64,000 bases of DNA from Chloroflexota bacterium (GTDB lineage Bacteria; Chloroflexota; Anaerolineae; UBA1429). Within the stretch, counting starts at the first letter, position 1. The number at the start of each line of letters is the position of its first letter. Location of the stretch: contig JAAYDC010000015.1 in NCBI GenBank assembly GCA_012729455.1, positions 146,635 to 210,634 on the forward strand, given 5' to 3'. Below are positions 23,179-31,370 of the stretch, one piece after another. Position numbers and translations under genes: made by a program. The notes below the pieces were generated by a model. That model saw only the letters and a list, made by a program, of their open reading frames with translations, was not told where the DNA came from and did not search any database.

Positions 23179-24561
23179 CTAATTGAGTTTGAGCAGCACG
23201 CCATCCACCGGCGCTAGGGTAAGCGTGAGGGCATAGCCGGCATCGGACGGTCCGCAGGTGGCATCCGCGGCACAGGTGACTGCCTCCAACTCACCGTTGC
23301 CGCGGTTGACCTGCTGCACCGCGGTGATCCCGGGTTTGAGCACCAGCGTAGCCCGAGCCTGCGCGCTGCGGTCGAGGTTGACCACCATTAGCCACCTGCC
23401 GCCGGCTTCGTCGCGGAACTCGCCCAGCTGCAGCTTGCCGCCCTCAGCCTGCGCCACCAGCTCGGATGCCGCCAGCGATTGGCAGGGCGATTTGGGCGGG
23501 TCGGTGAAAAAAACGCCGGTCGATGTCAGCCCAATGAGGTGTTCGCCCAGCTGCGTTACCTCGAGGTTGATCTCTCGCGCATACCCCCACTTGGCGGTCG
23601 GCTGGCCGGAGCGGTCGAGCAGGCCATCCCCAAATGAATCGACCGGCGGCACAGCATAGGTAAAATACGAGATGCCCTTGGCACCATACGCAAGTGTGGT
23701 ATAGACCTGCCACCGCAGGTCAGCCGCGTCGACATCACGGTAGCTCATGTGCTCGTTGGCCTGAATGATCTGCATAAAGGGGATCTCGGCACGCAGCGCC
23801 TCGCGCCGGGCAGCCTCCAGGTTAGTAAAGTAATCCTGGCGGTCGCCGGCCTTGAGAAAGATGTAATAGTCGTAGGATAGAATCGCCGGGCGCACCGTCT
23901 CGATAAAGGTGCGCAGATAGGTGTCGTAATCCGACGTGCCAAGGGCGCCGGATGTGGCATAGATCGGGAAAAGGTTGATATAGGGCAAGTGCTGCGGATC
24001 GAGCTCCAGCAGAGTGCGGTTGAGGGTCGCCAGCCCGGCGAAATCCTCCGCCGCGGGCTCGTCGGTAAGGTAATAACCCCAAAAGGCAGGATGGTCTTTG
24101 TAGGCGCTGGTAAATGTCTCCAGGTCGCCACGCAGGTCAATGCGAAATGGCGAAATCACCTGATCGGTCAGCATCACCTGCAGGCCCAAGCCGTGGGCAA
24201 TGTCCATCAGGCGCAGGCCCCGCTTGGGCGCCACCGGGCTGATCATCACCAGGCTAAAACCGCCATCGGCGATCTGCTCGAGGCTCTCTTCGTTGATAAT
24301 TGGCGTCACCCAAAAGGTGATGACAAAGCGCTCCAGTTTTGGCAGGGCAAAAGCCACTGCGGTGGGGATGGCCGTCGGACCCGCCACAGTGGCAGTAGCG
24401 CTGGCTTCAGGAGTAGCGCTAGGAGATAGCTCCGGCATGGCGCTTGCTGCGGGCATGGCGGTCGCCTCGGGAGTGGCTGCAGCAGGCGCATTCACATCGC
24501 CGCCGCAGCCTGAGCACGTCAAAACCACCGCCAGTAGGATACAAAATGCCAGCTTTCTCAT
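23179..24561 (-). CDS. lipoprotein with TIM-barrel domain, paralogue of 20702-21874
   Basis: A 460-residue secreted protein. The N-terminus is a short signal with lipobox-like CSGC, followed by an Ala/Pro/Thr-rich linker to about residue 70. The domain after it shows AFWGYYLTDEPAAEDFAGL, PYINLFPIYATSG and ILSYDYYIF, parallel to the cytoplasmic paralogue at 20.7 kb, and a C-terminal beta sandwich (GRWLMVVNLDRSAQ). The Glu/Asp positions suggest a glycoside-hydrolase-like protein, specificity unknown. Its start overlaps the rsmA stop as ATGA, so it is co-translated with housekeeping genes, although its ribosome site is weak. Confidence 0.65.
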   Translation of the reverse strand: MRKLAFCILLAVVLTCSGCGGDVNAPAAATPEATAMPAASAMPELSPSATPEASATATVAGPTAIPTAVAFALPKLERFVITFWVTPIINEESLEQIADGGFSLVMISPVAPKRGLRLMDIAHGLGLQVMLTDQVISPFRIDLRGDLETFTSAYKDHPAFWGYYLTDEPAAEDFAGLATLNRTLLELDPQHLPYINLFPIYATSGALGTSDYDTYLRTFIETVRPAILSYDYYIFLKAGDRQDYFTNLEAARREALRAEIPFMQIIQANEHMSYRDVDAADLRWQVYTTLAYGAKGISYFTYAVPPVDSFGDGLLDRSGQPTAKWGYAREINLEVTQLGEHLIGLTSTGVFFTDPPKSPCQSLAASELVAQAEGGKLQLGEFRDEAGGRWLMVVNLDRSAQARATLVLKPGITAVQQVNRGNGELEAVTCAADATCGPSDAGYALTLTLAPVDGVLLKLN

Positions 24562-25415
24562 GGTTCTAGCTCTTCCCGCCACACCTGCGTCAAGGCGTCC
24601 CATTCGGGCAGACTGAGCGTCTCTGCGCGCCGGGTCGGCTCAATGCCAGCACGTACAAGCTGCTGGGCGACCAGCGCGGCTTCCAAGTGCATACCGGCTG
24701 CCAGGCTGTTGTGCAGCTGCTTGCGCCTTTGGCCAAAGCCGGCCTTCACCAGGCGGAAAAAGAGCGCCAGACGATCGGGTGCGATGCGCGGCTGTTCGTA
24801 CGCCCTGAAACGCACCACCGCCGATGCCACATTGGGCTCGGGCACAAACGCGCTGCGCGGTACCCGGCAGATCAGCTCCGTGGTGCCATACACCTGTACG
24901 CTGAGTGCCAGCAGGCTCAGTTGGCCGGGCTGCGCCGTCAGACGCTGCGCCACCTCATATTGCACCATCAGCACCATCAGCTCGGGACGACGCTCGCCTG
25001 CCAACAGGTGTCGCAGCACCGCCGAGGTGATATAGTAGGGCAAGTTAGCCGCTACCTTGTAAGCGCTTGTAGCGTCTCTATGGAGGCTAGCCGGATCGAG
25101 CTCGAGGATGTCGCCCTCCACCAGGGTCAGGTTGGCGCAATCTGCCAGCTCGGAACGCAGCGCGGATATCATGCGCGCGTCTAGTTCAACAGCTGTCACG
25201 CTGCCGGCCGCCTGGCAAAGCCTGCGAGTGAGCAGCCCCAGGCCCGGGCCAACCTCCAGTACATGGTCGCTCGCAGTGGGCTCAGCCGCCTGGACGATGC
25301 GCTCGTAAACGCCGTCATCGACCAGCAGGTTCTGGGCGAGCCCCTTGGAGGGTTTGATGCGATGGCGCCTTAACAGGGCGCGCACTTGCTCCGAGGTATT
25401 ACCACTCATCGACAT
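24558..25415 (-). CDS. rsmA: 16S rRNA dimethyladenosine transferase RsmA/KsgA
   Basis: A 285-residue RsmA. The N-terminal segment with KGLAQNLLVDDGV, the SAM-binding motif EVGPGLGLLTRRL, VELDARM and the catalytic NLPYYIT identify it. It dimethylates two adjacent adenines (A1518/A1519 in E. coli numbering) near the 3' end of 16S rRNA. Here it lies between the 3D/G5 gene, overlapping it by up to 17 bases, and the lipoprotein gene. A start at 25409 is also possible. The 3D/Rpf-like protein next to ksgA is a conserved arrangement in Bacillota and Actinomycetota. Confidence 0.93.
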   Translation of the reverse strand: MSMSGNTSEQVRALLRRHRIKPSKGLAQNLLVDDGVYERIVQAAEPTASDHVLEVGPGLGLLTRRLCQAAGSVTAVELDARMISALRSELADCANLTLVEGDILELDPASLHRDATSAYKVAANLPYYITSAVLRHLLAGERRPELMVLMVQYEVAQRLTAQPGQLSLLALSVQVYGTTELICRVPRSAFVPEPNVASAVVRFRAYEQPRIAPDRLALFFRLVKAGFGQRRKQLHNSLAAGMHLEAALVAQQLVRAGIEPTRRAETLSLPEWDALTQVWREELEP

Positions 25416-26874
25416 CTGCCGGCGGTCCCTGTCCGGGAAGGATTGGGTTGACGTTATAGGGCACTGGCTCCATCAGATAGATGGTGCCGTATTCGTACCA
25501 GTTGATATAGTTCCAGTCATCATAGCACAGGTCGATATGGTAACCGATGATCATCCCGCCGGTATCGCCGGCATAGGCTTTGCCATAGCCGGGCACATAG
25601 ATCCACGAGCCCAGCGGGATGACATTGGGATCCACCGCCACGATCCCCTTGGTGGCCTTGAGCCCCATGCGCGTGAGGCCATACCAGGGCGCGTCGCGCG
25701 GGGTGCCGGCCTCCGCCGGGCTATAGGAGGTGATCAACACCCGTAGCTTGCGCCAGTAATAGATCGTACCGCTGCCGGTATCCAGCGGATGCATCACGAT
25801 ATCGGTGCCGTATTTATAGATGTGGTCGCGCGATTCACGCGCCACCCAAACCTCTTCCTCAGTCTGATATACTGGCACATTGTTTTCGTAGCGCGTGCGG
25901 ATGCGCCGCCGGATGATGCCCTCTTGGCCGGGCTCTTCGGCGCGCGTGTCGAGCGGCAGGGTCGGGTCGGCGCGCCAGAGAGTTCGGTAAGGGGTGTATT
26001 CGTCCTGGATCTCGTATTCGTCGCGCACATAGACCACCCGGATGGCCAGGTCGCTGACAATCGGGGTGTGGCGGTCGGGCACGATGTAATCCTTGGCGCT
26101 GGTGCTGAGGAGTTCCTGGTCGAGCAACTCGCCGACGGTCTCCAGACGCGTGCGCACCAGGCGGGTCTGCCCGCCCGATTCCAGCGTGACCGGTTTGGAG
26201 CGTTCGATCACAATGCGCATCTCGGGGCTCAGCAGAGCATTGAGCGGCGGATTAACCTTGTCGCCCTCATACACCAGCACGCCCTGGTCGTAGAGGGCTT
26301 CCCCTACGGTATTGGCCGTGGTATAAAAGCTGGATGGCAGCGAGCCGTCCGTCATGTGGATCAGCACGGCTCGCTCGACGCTGATGCGGATCGGCTCTTC
26401 GAGCGCGGCGCGGATGGTGCGCAGGGTCGCGCCCTCCGGCACGACGAGCTGCTCAAGGGCGTCGTGCAGGTCGACAGGCCGGTCGTTCATTATCACCGTG
26501 TCGTGCTGCCCCACCGAAACCATCGCACGGCTGAGCACATCGCTGACGGAGCGTGCGATAATGCGCAACTCGTCGGCCGAGCCATCGTGTAGCACCAGGG
26601 CATGGCGCGCCAGCGTCACGCGGATCGGCTCCCCCTCCAACATGGCCGCATCATCGGGCAGCACGACGCGGTCCTCGGCCCTTAATGCCAGGCCCATCTC
26701 GCGCAGCACGCCGTTAGCCGTTTGCTGGTGGGTGCGATAGCGGTAGGCAATGCCGTTGATATCCACCACCACAATATGCTGGGTCTCGCGATAGAGTATG
26801 CCCAGGAGGGCCGTAAAGAGCAGCAGGCCCACCAGGGCTAACAGCTCGGGGAGGTGCCGGTTGGATTTCATCAT
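25399..26874 (-). CDS. DUF348/G5/3D domain cell-wall protein (YabE/RpfB-like)
   Basis: A 491-residue protein with an N-terminal membrane anchor or signal (LLALVGLLLFTALLGILY). Three DUF348 ubiquitin-like modules follow (IVVVDINGIAYRYRTHQQTANGVL is the first, about residues 34-75), then a G5-like region near residues 290-370, then a 3D domain at the end: ITSYSPAEAGT, GIVAVDPNVIPLGSWIYVPGYG, AGDTGG and HIDL contain the catalytic aspartates. Such proteins act as lytic or resuscitation-promoting factors on peptidoglycan. The start at 26874 overlaps the stop of the flavoprotein gene, and the gene runs into rsmA. Confidence 0.88.
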   Translation of the reverse strand: MMKSNRHLPELLALVGLLLFTALLGILYRETQHIVVVDINGIAYRYRTHQQTANGVLREMGLALRAEDRVVLPDDAAMLEGEPIRVTLARHALVLHDGSADELRIIARSVSDVLSRAMVSVGQHDTVIMNDRPVDLHDALEQLVVPEGATLRTIRAALEEPIRISVERAVLIHMTDGSLPSSFYTTANTVGEALYDQGVLVYEGDKVNPPLNALLSPEMRIVIERSKPVTLESGGQTRLVRTRLETVGELLDQELLSTSAKDYIVPDRHTPIVSDLAIRVVYVRDEYEIQDEYTPYRTLWRADPTLPLDTRAEEPGQEGIIRRRIRTRYENNVPVYQTEEEVWVARESRDHIYKYGTDIVMHPLDTGSGTIYYWRKLRVLITSYSPAEAGTPRDAPWYGLTRMGLKATKGIVAVDPNVIPLGSWIYVPGYGKAYAGDTGGMIIGYHIDLCYDDWNYINWYEYGTIYLMEPVPYNVNPILPGQGPPADVDEW

Positions 26875-28103
26875 GCCACCACCGCCGCGCTGCCGGCTAC
26901 CCATCCGCTCGAAAACGCTATCTGCAGGTTAAAACCACCCGTATCGCCGGCCAGATCGAGCAACTCGCCAACCAGATAGAGTCCGCCGCATAGGCGCGAT
27001 GCCATGCTGCGCGGCTCGATGCCCTCGCACGCTACTCCGCCGACGGTCACCATCGCCTCGCGGAAAGAGCGCGTGCGCACTACCGTCAACGACAAACCTT
27101 TAATGAGGCTGATAACGCGTTCACATTGATGGCGACTGAGATGCTGGCCGGGCATCTCGGGCTGCAGCAGCGCCTCGAGTTGCTGACACAGCCGTCTGGG
27201 GAGCAACGCCTGCAGATTGTTGGTTGCATCAGATAGTTTATTATTAGTTTGGCTAACAAATATCCCGTGCATTATCTGCTCGCGTGTGTGGTTTGGCAAC
27301 AGGTCGATCGTCATGCCAAGCGGTCCGCCGCGCAGGCCAAGGGCCAGGCGGTTGGAGAGGTTCAGCGCCGCTGGCCCTGATATGCCGTCGCGCGTGAACA
27401 CCAGGGCACCATTCTGCTCCAGGGAATGCCCATCAGAAAGGGCAGCACGCAGCGTGACAGACTCGAGCGAAATGCCCTCCAACTGGGCAACCCACGCCTC
27501 GCGAACCACCAGAGGTACCAGCCCGGGCGCCAGCGGCGTCTGTGTGTGCCCGGCCATCGCAGCCAGAGCATAGCCCGACGATTCGGCCTGACAGCGCGTC
27601 CAGGCACGTCCGCCCGTCGCCAGGATAACAGCATCCGCCGTCAGAACCTCACCCGAGCGCAGCTGCACAGCCTGCACGCGCGAAGCGTCGATCCGCAGGC
27701 CGACGACCTCTGCGCACGTGCGCAGCTCGGCGCCGCGGCCAGTAGCATAACGCACCAGAGCATCGCGCACGTCCTGGGCACGGCCGCTGGCGGGGTACAC
27801 CCGCCCAAGCTCGTCACTCACCGTCTGGATGCCCAGGCGCGCCAAGAGCGCACGCAGCTCTGGGCTGGCCATCTGCACAAAGGCGTTGCGCATAAAGCGG
27901 CCCTGCGGTCCGAGATGCTGAGTGAGTTCCTGAGCAGAGGCGAGGTTCGAGAGGTTGCAACGGCCATTACCGGTTTGCAGCAGTTTGAGGCTAGGGCTGT
28001 TTTCTTTTTCGAGGGTGATGACGCAGGCACCGCACTCTGCCGCTCTGCCGGCTGCCATCAGCCCGGCTGCACCACCGCCCACTACGATGACGCGTTTCCT
28101 CAC
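26871..28103 (-). CDS. HI0933/YhiN (BaiN) family flavoprotein
   Basis: A 410-residue FAD-binding oxidoreductase. The N-terminus VVGGGAAGLMAAGRAAE is the FAD Rossmann motif; SLKLLQTGNGRCNLSN is the family signature; GDTGGFNLQIAFSSGW near the end is the second FAD contact. The family has varied proposed reactions including reductive or oxidative flavin chemistry; BaiN acts in bile-acid 7-dehydroxylation in gut bacteria, but that need not apply here. It starts with GTG at 28103 after AGGAAG and heads the operon including the 3D protein, rsmA and the lipoprotein. The SRP RNA lies immediately upstream. Confidence 0.85.
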   Translation of the reverse strand: MRKRVIVVGGGAAGLMAAGRAAECGACVITLEKENSPSLKLLQTGNGRCNLSNLASAQELTQHLGPQGRFMRNAFVQMASPELRALLARLGIQTVSDELGRVYPASGRAQDVRDALVRYATGRGAELRTCAEVVGLRIDASRVQAVQLRSGEVLTADAVILATGGRAWTRCQAESSGYALAAMAGHTQTPLAPGLVPLVVREAWVAQLEGISLESVTLRAALSDGHSLEQNGALVFTRDGISGPAALNLSNRLALGLRGGPLGMTIDLLPNHTREQIMHGIFVSQTNNKLSDATNNLQALLPRRLCQQLEALLQPEMPGQHLSRHQCERVISLIKGLSLTVVRTRSFREAMVTVGGVACEGIEPRSMASRLCGGLYLVGELLDLAGDTGGFNLQIAFSSGWVAGSAAVVA

Positions 28104-28154
28104 AAAGGCTTCCTAGTATCGTGTAAGCGCATCTGAACCTGACCAACCTGCCTC

Positions 28155-28258
28155 GAGACAGACTTGCCTGCGTCACCCAGAGGGATCCGCTTACCGCTGC
28201 TTCCTCTCGGACCTGACGGGGTTCACAGGCCTCCGCCGCACAGGATCCCCCCCGTGCC
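28155..28258 (-). ncRNA. ffs: small signal recognition particle RNA (4.5S-type)
   Basis: On the minus strand the conserved apical domain is visible: GTGAACCCCGTCAGGTCC, a GAGA tetraloop inside CC-GAGA-GG, then GGAAGCAGCGGTAAGC. This matches the universally conserved SRP domain IV that binds Ffh. An outer stem GGGATCC / GGATCCC closes the element. No Alu domain is seen, so it is of the short type. It is preceded by a strong minus-strand promoter whose predicted start is some tens of bases upstream of the stem, implying 5' processing. The ends are approximate. Confidence 0.95.
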
Positions 28259-28300
28259 GGTTGGCCAGGTTCAGTTGCGTTTAGTTGCGAACTAGATTCA

Positions 28301-28328
28301 AGTATAATAACGTTGTAGATGGTGTCAA
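28301..28328 (-). promoter_or_regulatory. strong sigma70-like promoter of the SRP RNA
   Basis: On the minus strand TTGACA (28328-28323) and TATACT (28306-28301) with a 16-base spacer. On the other strand TATAAT (28303-28308) overlaps this -10, so two divergent promoters share the element. Confidence 0.75.
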
Positions 28329-28352
28329 AGTATATTCTCTATGAGGTCTGCC

Positions 28353-29624
28353 ATGCACGATAAATGGCAACGGGCAACCGCGATATATTTGATCGTCGGC
28401 ATATTGGCCGCTATGGCGGGCTGTGTGCCAGTCGCGACGCCCACTCCGCCTGCCCCCGAGCCGACCCTGGCTCCAACCATTACGCCGAGTCCCTCGGTCG
28501 AGATCAAGGTAGCCACCACAGCTGCGCCAACCGCCACGCCCGAGCCGTTAATTCTGCCATCACCGGCTCCCCTCAACCCGGTCAGTGCTGCGGTCGGACA
28601 GATCGAGGCGATCTCGTTCATCGACGCCAAACATGGCTGGCTGCTGGGCAGCGCCTGCGCCGACGACCTGGCGACCTGCAAGTCGCGGCCGGTGGTGCTG
28701 CGTGTTACCACGGATGGCAGCGAGCACTGGGTACCGCAGCATGTGCCGATGGCCTACACCACCGATTCGCTGGCTGAGGAAATTCAAAACCAACCGCGCG
28801 TCAACAATGTGCTCTTTATCACGAAAAAAGACGGCTGGATCTATGGCGAAAGCGCGTTTTACACCAACGATGGCGGCAATACCTGGTTTGCCTCCGACCA
28901 GCCGATCCGTTCGCTGAGCGCCAAACTCGGCATCCTGTGGGCAGTGATCGGGGAAAGTGATGACGCCTGGCAGATCGCCACCTCGGACGATGGCGGTAAA
29001 ACCTGGAAAACTGCCGCAAACGCCTCGGGCTGGAAGGGCGTTGCCCCCCAGCTGGTCGTCAGCAGTGCCACCCAGGCTTGGGTGCTCTCCAGCGATGCCG
29101 ATGGTTGGTACCTGTGGCAGACCAACGATGGCGGTGCCAGCTGGACAACTCTGCCCGAGCCGGATGGTATGCCTACAGTGGTGCGCATCTTGGCTGTTGA
29201 CCCCAGTGGCCAGCTATGGCTGATGAGCGGTGCGCAGCCAGGCGGCGACCTGCAGGAAAAGACCATGCACCGTTCCGACGATGGCGGCACAACCTGGGAG
29301 CAGGTGGCGCTCACCACCATGGACCAGTCCGTTCCCTGCCGCATCCCCTGGCTGGGTGAGCTGCGCCAGCAACCCGGCTCACTCGCGACCAATGGCGAAG
29401 GTCAATGGTTCATAGCCCTGGGGCGCTTTACACTGGTCGGTTCGGATGCCAAAGCCTGTAAATGGGCAGAGTCCATCCTGGCGGAGGACGCCAACTTGGG
29501 CGATGCCACCATCGAGTGCGTGACCTGGTTCGATGCCACGCATGGCTGGGCAGCCGCCAACCCGAACCGCCTGTTTATCACCAACGATGGTGGCGCCAAC
29601 TGGCAGCTGGTAAAGGTGCGTTAG
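28353..29624 (+). CDS. beta-propeller (Ycf48/BNR-like) lipoprotein
   Basis: A 423-residue surface protein. The signal ends in lipobox MAGC, followed by a Pro/Thr-rich linker, then repeated Asp-box motifs such as TNDGGNTW, SDDGGKTW, TNDGGASW, SDDGGTTW and TNDGGANW, about five to six blades of a sortilin/Ycf48-type beta propeller. Ycf48 is a photosystem II assembly factor in cyanobacteria, but this protein family in other phyla is widespread and its role is open. ATG 28353 is preferred over ATG 28341 because GAGG precedes it at a proper distance. The +TATAAT at 28303 may drive it, though no clear -35 is seen. Confidence 0.75.
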   Translation: MHDKWQRATAIYLIVGILAAMAGCVPVATPTPPAPEPTLAPTITPSPSVEIKVATTAAPTATPEPLILPSPAPLNPVSAAVGQIEAISFIDAKHGWLLGSACADDLATCKSRPVVLRVTTDGSEHWVPQHVPMAYTTDSLAEEIQNQPRVNNVLFITKKDGWIYGESAFYTNDGGNTWFASDQPIRSLSAKLGILWAVIGESDDAWQIATSDDGGKTWKTAANASGWKGVAPQLVVSSATQAWVLSSDADGWYLWQTNDGGASWTTLPEPDGMPTVVRILAVDPSGQLWLMSGAQPGGDLQEKTMHRSDDGGTTWEQVALTTMDQSVPCRIPWLGELRQQPGSLATNGEGQWFIALGRFTLVGSDAKACKWAESILAEDANLGDATIECVTWFDATHGWAAANPNRLFITNDGGANWQLVKVR

Positions 29625-29638
29625 GTCGGGTTAACGCA
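29617..29638 (+). terminator. weak terminator-like hairpin after the propeller lipoprotein
   Basis: TGCGTTA (29617-29623) pairs with TAACGCA (29632-29638) around 8 bases, overlapping the stop codon. The downstream T run is short and mixed (TTGTTT), so termination is uncertain. Confidence 0.35.
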
Positions 29639-29756
29639 TTGTTTCATCGTGTTAAATAATATAGTTGATAATTGAGGCTGTATTGCGGGCCAGGGCGAGG
29701 TTTTCCGCCCGGGACCGCTTTAGGATATAACGGAACGAATGTAATGCGGAGGCAGC

Positions 29757-30761
29757 ATGGATCTTTCGTTAAGCTTGACGGGCTTGGGTAGCAAGTCATC
29801 CGGAGACAGCCAGAGCGAGCCAGAGGCGCGCAACCTGGTGATCATTGGCAGCGGACCGGCAGGCATGACGGCAGCCATCTATGCCGCGCGCGCTGATCGC
29901 GCACCGCTCGTGATCGCCGGCTCTGCCTTTGGCGGGCAGGTTGCCCAAACGGCTTTAATCGAAAACTACTCTGGCTTTCAGGAAGGTATCGTCGGGCTCA
30001 ACCTGATCGAGCAGATGATCGACCAGGCCAAAAAGTTCGGTGCCGAGATCGAGTTCGACGAGGTTACCAAGTTCGATTCCACGGTCTACCCGTTCCTTAT
30101 CAAGACCGCCGGTAATAGCTATACCGCCCGCGCAGTGATCATCACCACCGGCGCATCTCCGCGCCGCCTGGGCGTGCCTGGTGAAAGCAAGTTCTTTGGG
30201 CGCGGGGTGTCGACCTGTGCCACCTGCGACGGTTATTTTTATCGTGACCGCCCGATTGTGGTGGTGGGCGGCGGCGACAGTGCCATGGACGAAAGTATCT
30301 ACCTGACGCGCTTTGCCTCCAGCATCACCGTCGTGCATCGCCGCGACGCGCTGCGTGCCAGCGCCATCGCTCAGGAGCGCGCCTTTGCCGAGAAAAAGAT
30401 CCAGTTCCGCTGGAACTCGGTGATTAAAGAGATCTTGGGCGATACTGTGGTAACGGGCGTAAAACTGCGCGATGTCAAGACTAATGAGGTCAACGAGCTG
30501 GCCACCGACGGCGTGTTTATCTTTATCGGGTTGGTGCCCAATACCAGGCTCTTTGCCGGGCAGATCGACCTAGATGAAAACGGCTACATCGTGACCGATC
30601 GGCACTATCAGACCAATGTGCCGGGCGTGTTTGCGGCCGGCGATGTGCAGGACCCGCACTATCGCCAAGTAATCGTAGCCGCCGGGTCAGGTGCCGCGGC
30701 GGCTATTGAGGCAGAGCATTTTCTGGCGCAAAAGGATTACGAGCTGGGCAAGCTCGAGTAA
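29757..30761 (+). CDS. trxB: thioredoxin reductase
   Basis: A 334-residue thioredoxin-disulfide reductase. FAD motif VIIGSGPAGMTAAIYAARA, redox-active CATC in STCATCDGYFY, NADPH motif VVGGGDSAMDES with HRRDALRAS, and the terminal FAD segment VFAAGDVQDPHYRQVI are all present. It reduces thioredoxin with NADPH. An N-terminal extension of about 20 Ser/Gly/Glu-rich residues precedes the FAD motif and is unusual. GCGGAGG lies 6 bases before the ATG. Its end overlaps the convergent unknown gene by 25 bases. Confidence 0.95.
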   Translation: MDLSLSLTGLGSKSSGDSQSEPEARNLVIIGSGPAGMTAAIYAARADRAPLVIAGSAFGGQVAQTALIENYSGFQEGIVGLNLIEQMIDQAKKFGAEIEFDEVTKFDSTVYPFLIKTAGNSYTARAVIITTGASPRRLGVPGESKFFGRGVSTCATCDGYFYRDRPIVVVGGGDSAMDESIYLTRFASSITVVHRRDALRASAIAQERAFAEKKIQFRWNSVIKEILGDTVVTGVKLRDVKTNEVNELATDGVFIFIGLVPNTRLFAGQIDLDENGYIVTDRHYQTNVPGVFAAGDVQDPHYRQVIVAAGSGAAAAIEAEHFLAQKDYELGKLE

Positions 30762-31204
30762 CCCTGGGGGATGCCCTCTTCATCAAAATCCGGAAAGAGC
30801 GTGCGCCGCGAATATATCTTGCCACTTTTAATCAGCCACTGGCGCACCTGCTCGCCGTCTTCACCCTCGACCGAAAAATAACCGTCGACAAACGGGTCGA
30901 TGGCGATCACCTCGCGCACCTGGTTGAGCACCACTGCCGGTTCGCCCACATCGCCGCCGAAGAATACATACTCGGTGCCGCCCAGGTCATCCTGCGGCCA
31001 GCACCAACCGGCACGGTAGCGCTTTTCACCGGGGGTACCCCGATCAGCCAGTTCGATGGCGGTGGCGGTTGAGGTGAGCAACTCGTGGATGCGCGCAACC
31101 TTGGCAGCGTGCTGCTCTGCGGTCTCGTCGACGCCTTCCACTTCCTCGTCAGGCCAGCTCAACTCCAGCCAACCGCGCACGGCATATATATAGTCACTCG
31201 CCAT
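30737..31204 (-). CDS. unknown 155-residue acidic protein
   Basis: I do not recognise this family. The protein is soluble, acidic, with no signal or membrane segment; the start reads MASDYIYAVRGWLELSW and later blocks include GTEYVFFGGDVGEPAVV and FSVEGEDGEQVRQWLI. GGAGGAAC upstream of 31204 supports translation. It stands alone, converging with trxB (25-base overlap) and diverging from the glycyl radical enzyme. Codon usage resembles its neighbours. A regulatory or immunity-like role would be guesswork. Confidence 0.6.
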   Translation of the reverse strand: MASDYIYAVRGWLELSWPDEEVEGVDETAEQHAAKVARIHELLTSTATAIELADRGTPGEKRYRAGWCWPQDDLGGTEYVFFGGDVGEPAVVLNQVREVIAIDPFVDGYFSVEGEDGEQVRQWLIKSGKIYSRRTLFPDFDEEGIPQGYSSLPSS

Positions 31205-31317
31205 CTTGTTCCTCCATCGCGTACAACCTCGGTTGGTTTAGGCACTGCCGACACCACCAATCCCCGGATTGTAGACCATCTAACCCGCTCGCGCAACCGC
31301 TCTGGGGCGGCTCACTC

Positions 31318-31346
31318 TTGCGGGATAGACTAAGCTATCCTACAAT
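31318..31346 (+). promoter_or_regulatory. sigma70-like promoter of the glycyl radical enzyme operon
   Basis: TTGCGG (31318-31323) and TACAAT (31341-31346) are 17 bases apart. The predicted start near 31353 leaves a leader of under 20 bases and no good Shine-Dalgarno site before the ATG at 31371, suggesting inefficient or near-leaderless translation. Confidence 0.6.
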
Positions 31347-31370
31347 GCGCACAACACTGGTAGTTAAACC

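Noticed and set aside
28341..28352. ATG at 28341 as start of the propeller lipoprotein
   Set aside because: No Shine-Dalgarno sequence before it; the codons themselves supply GAGG for the ATG at 28353.
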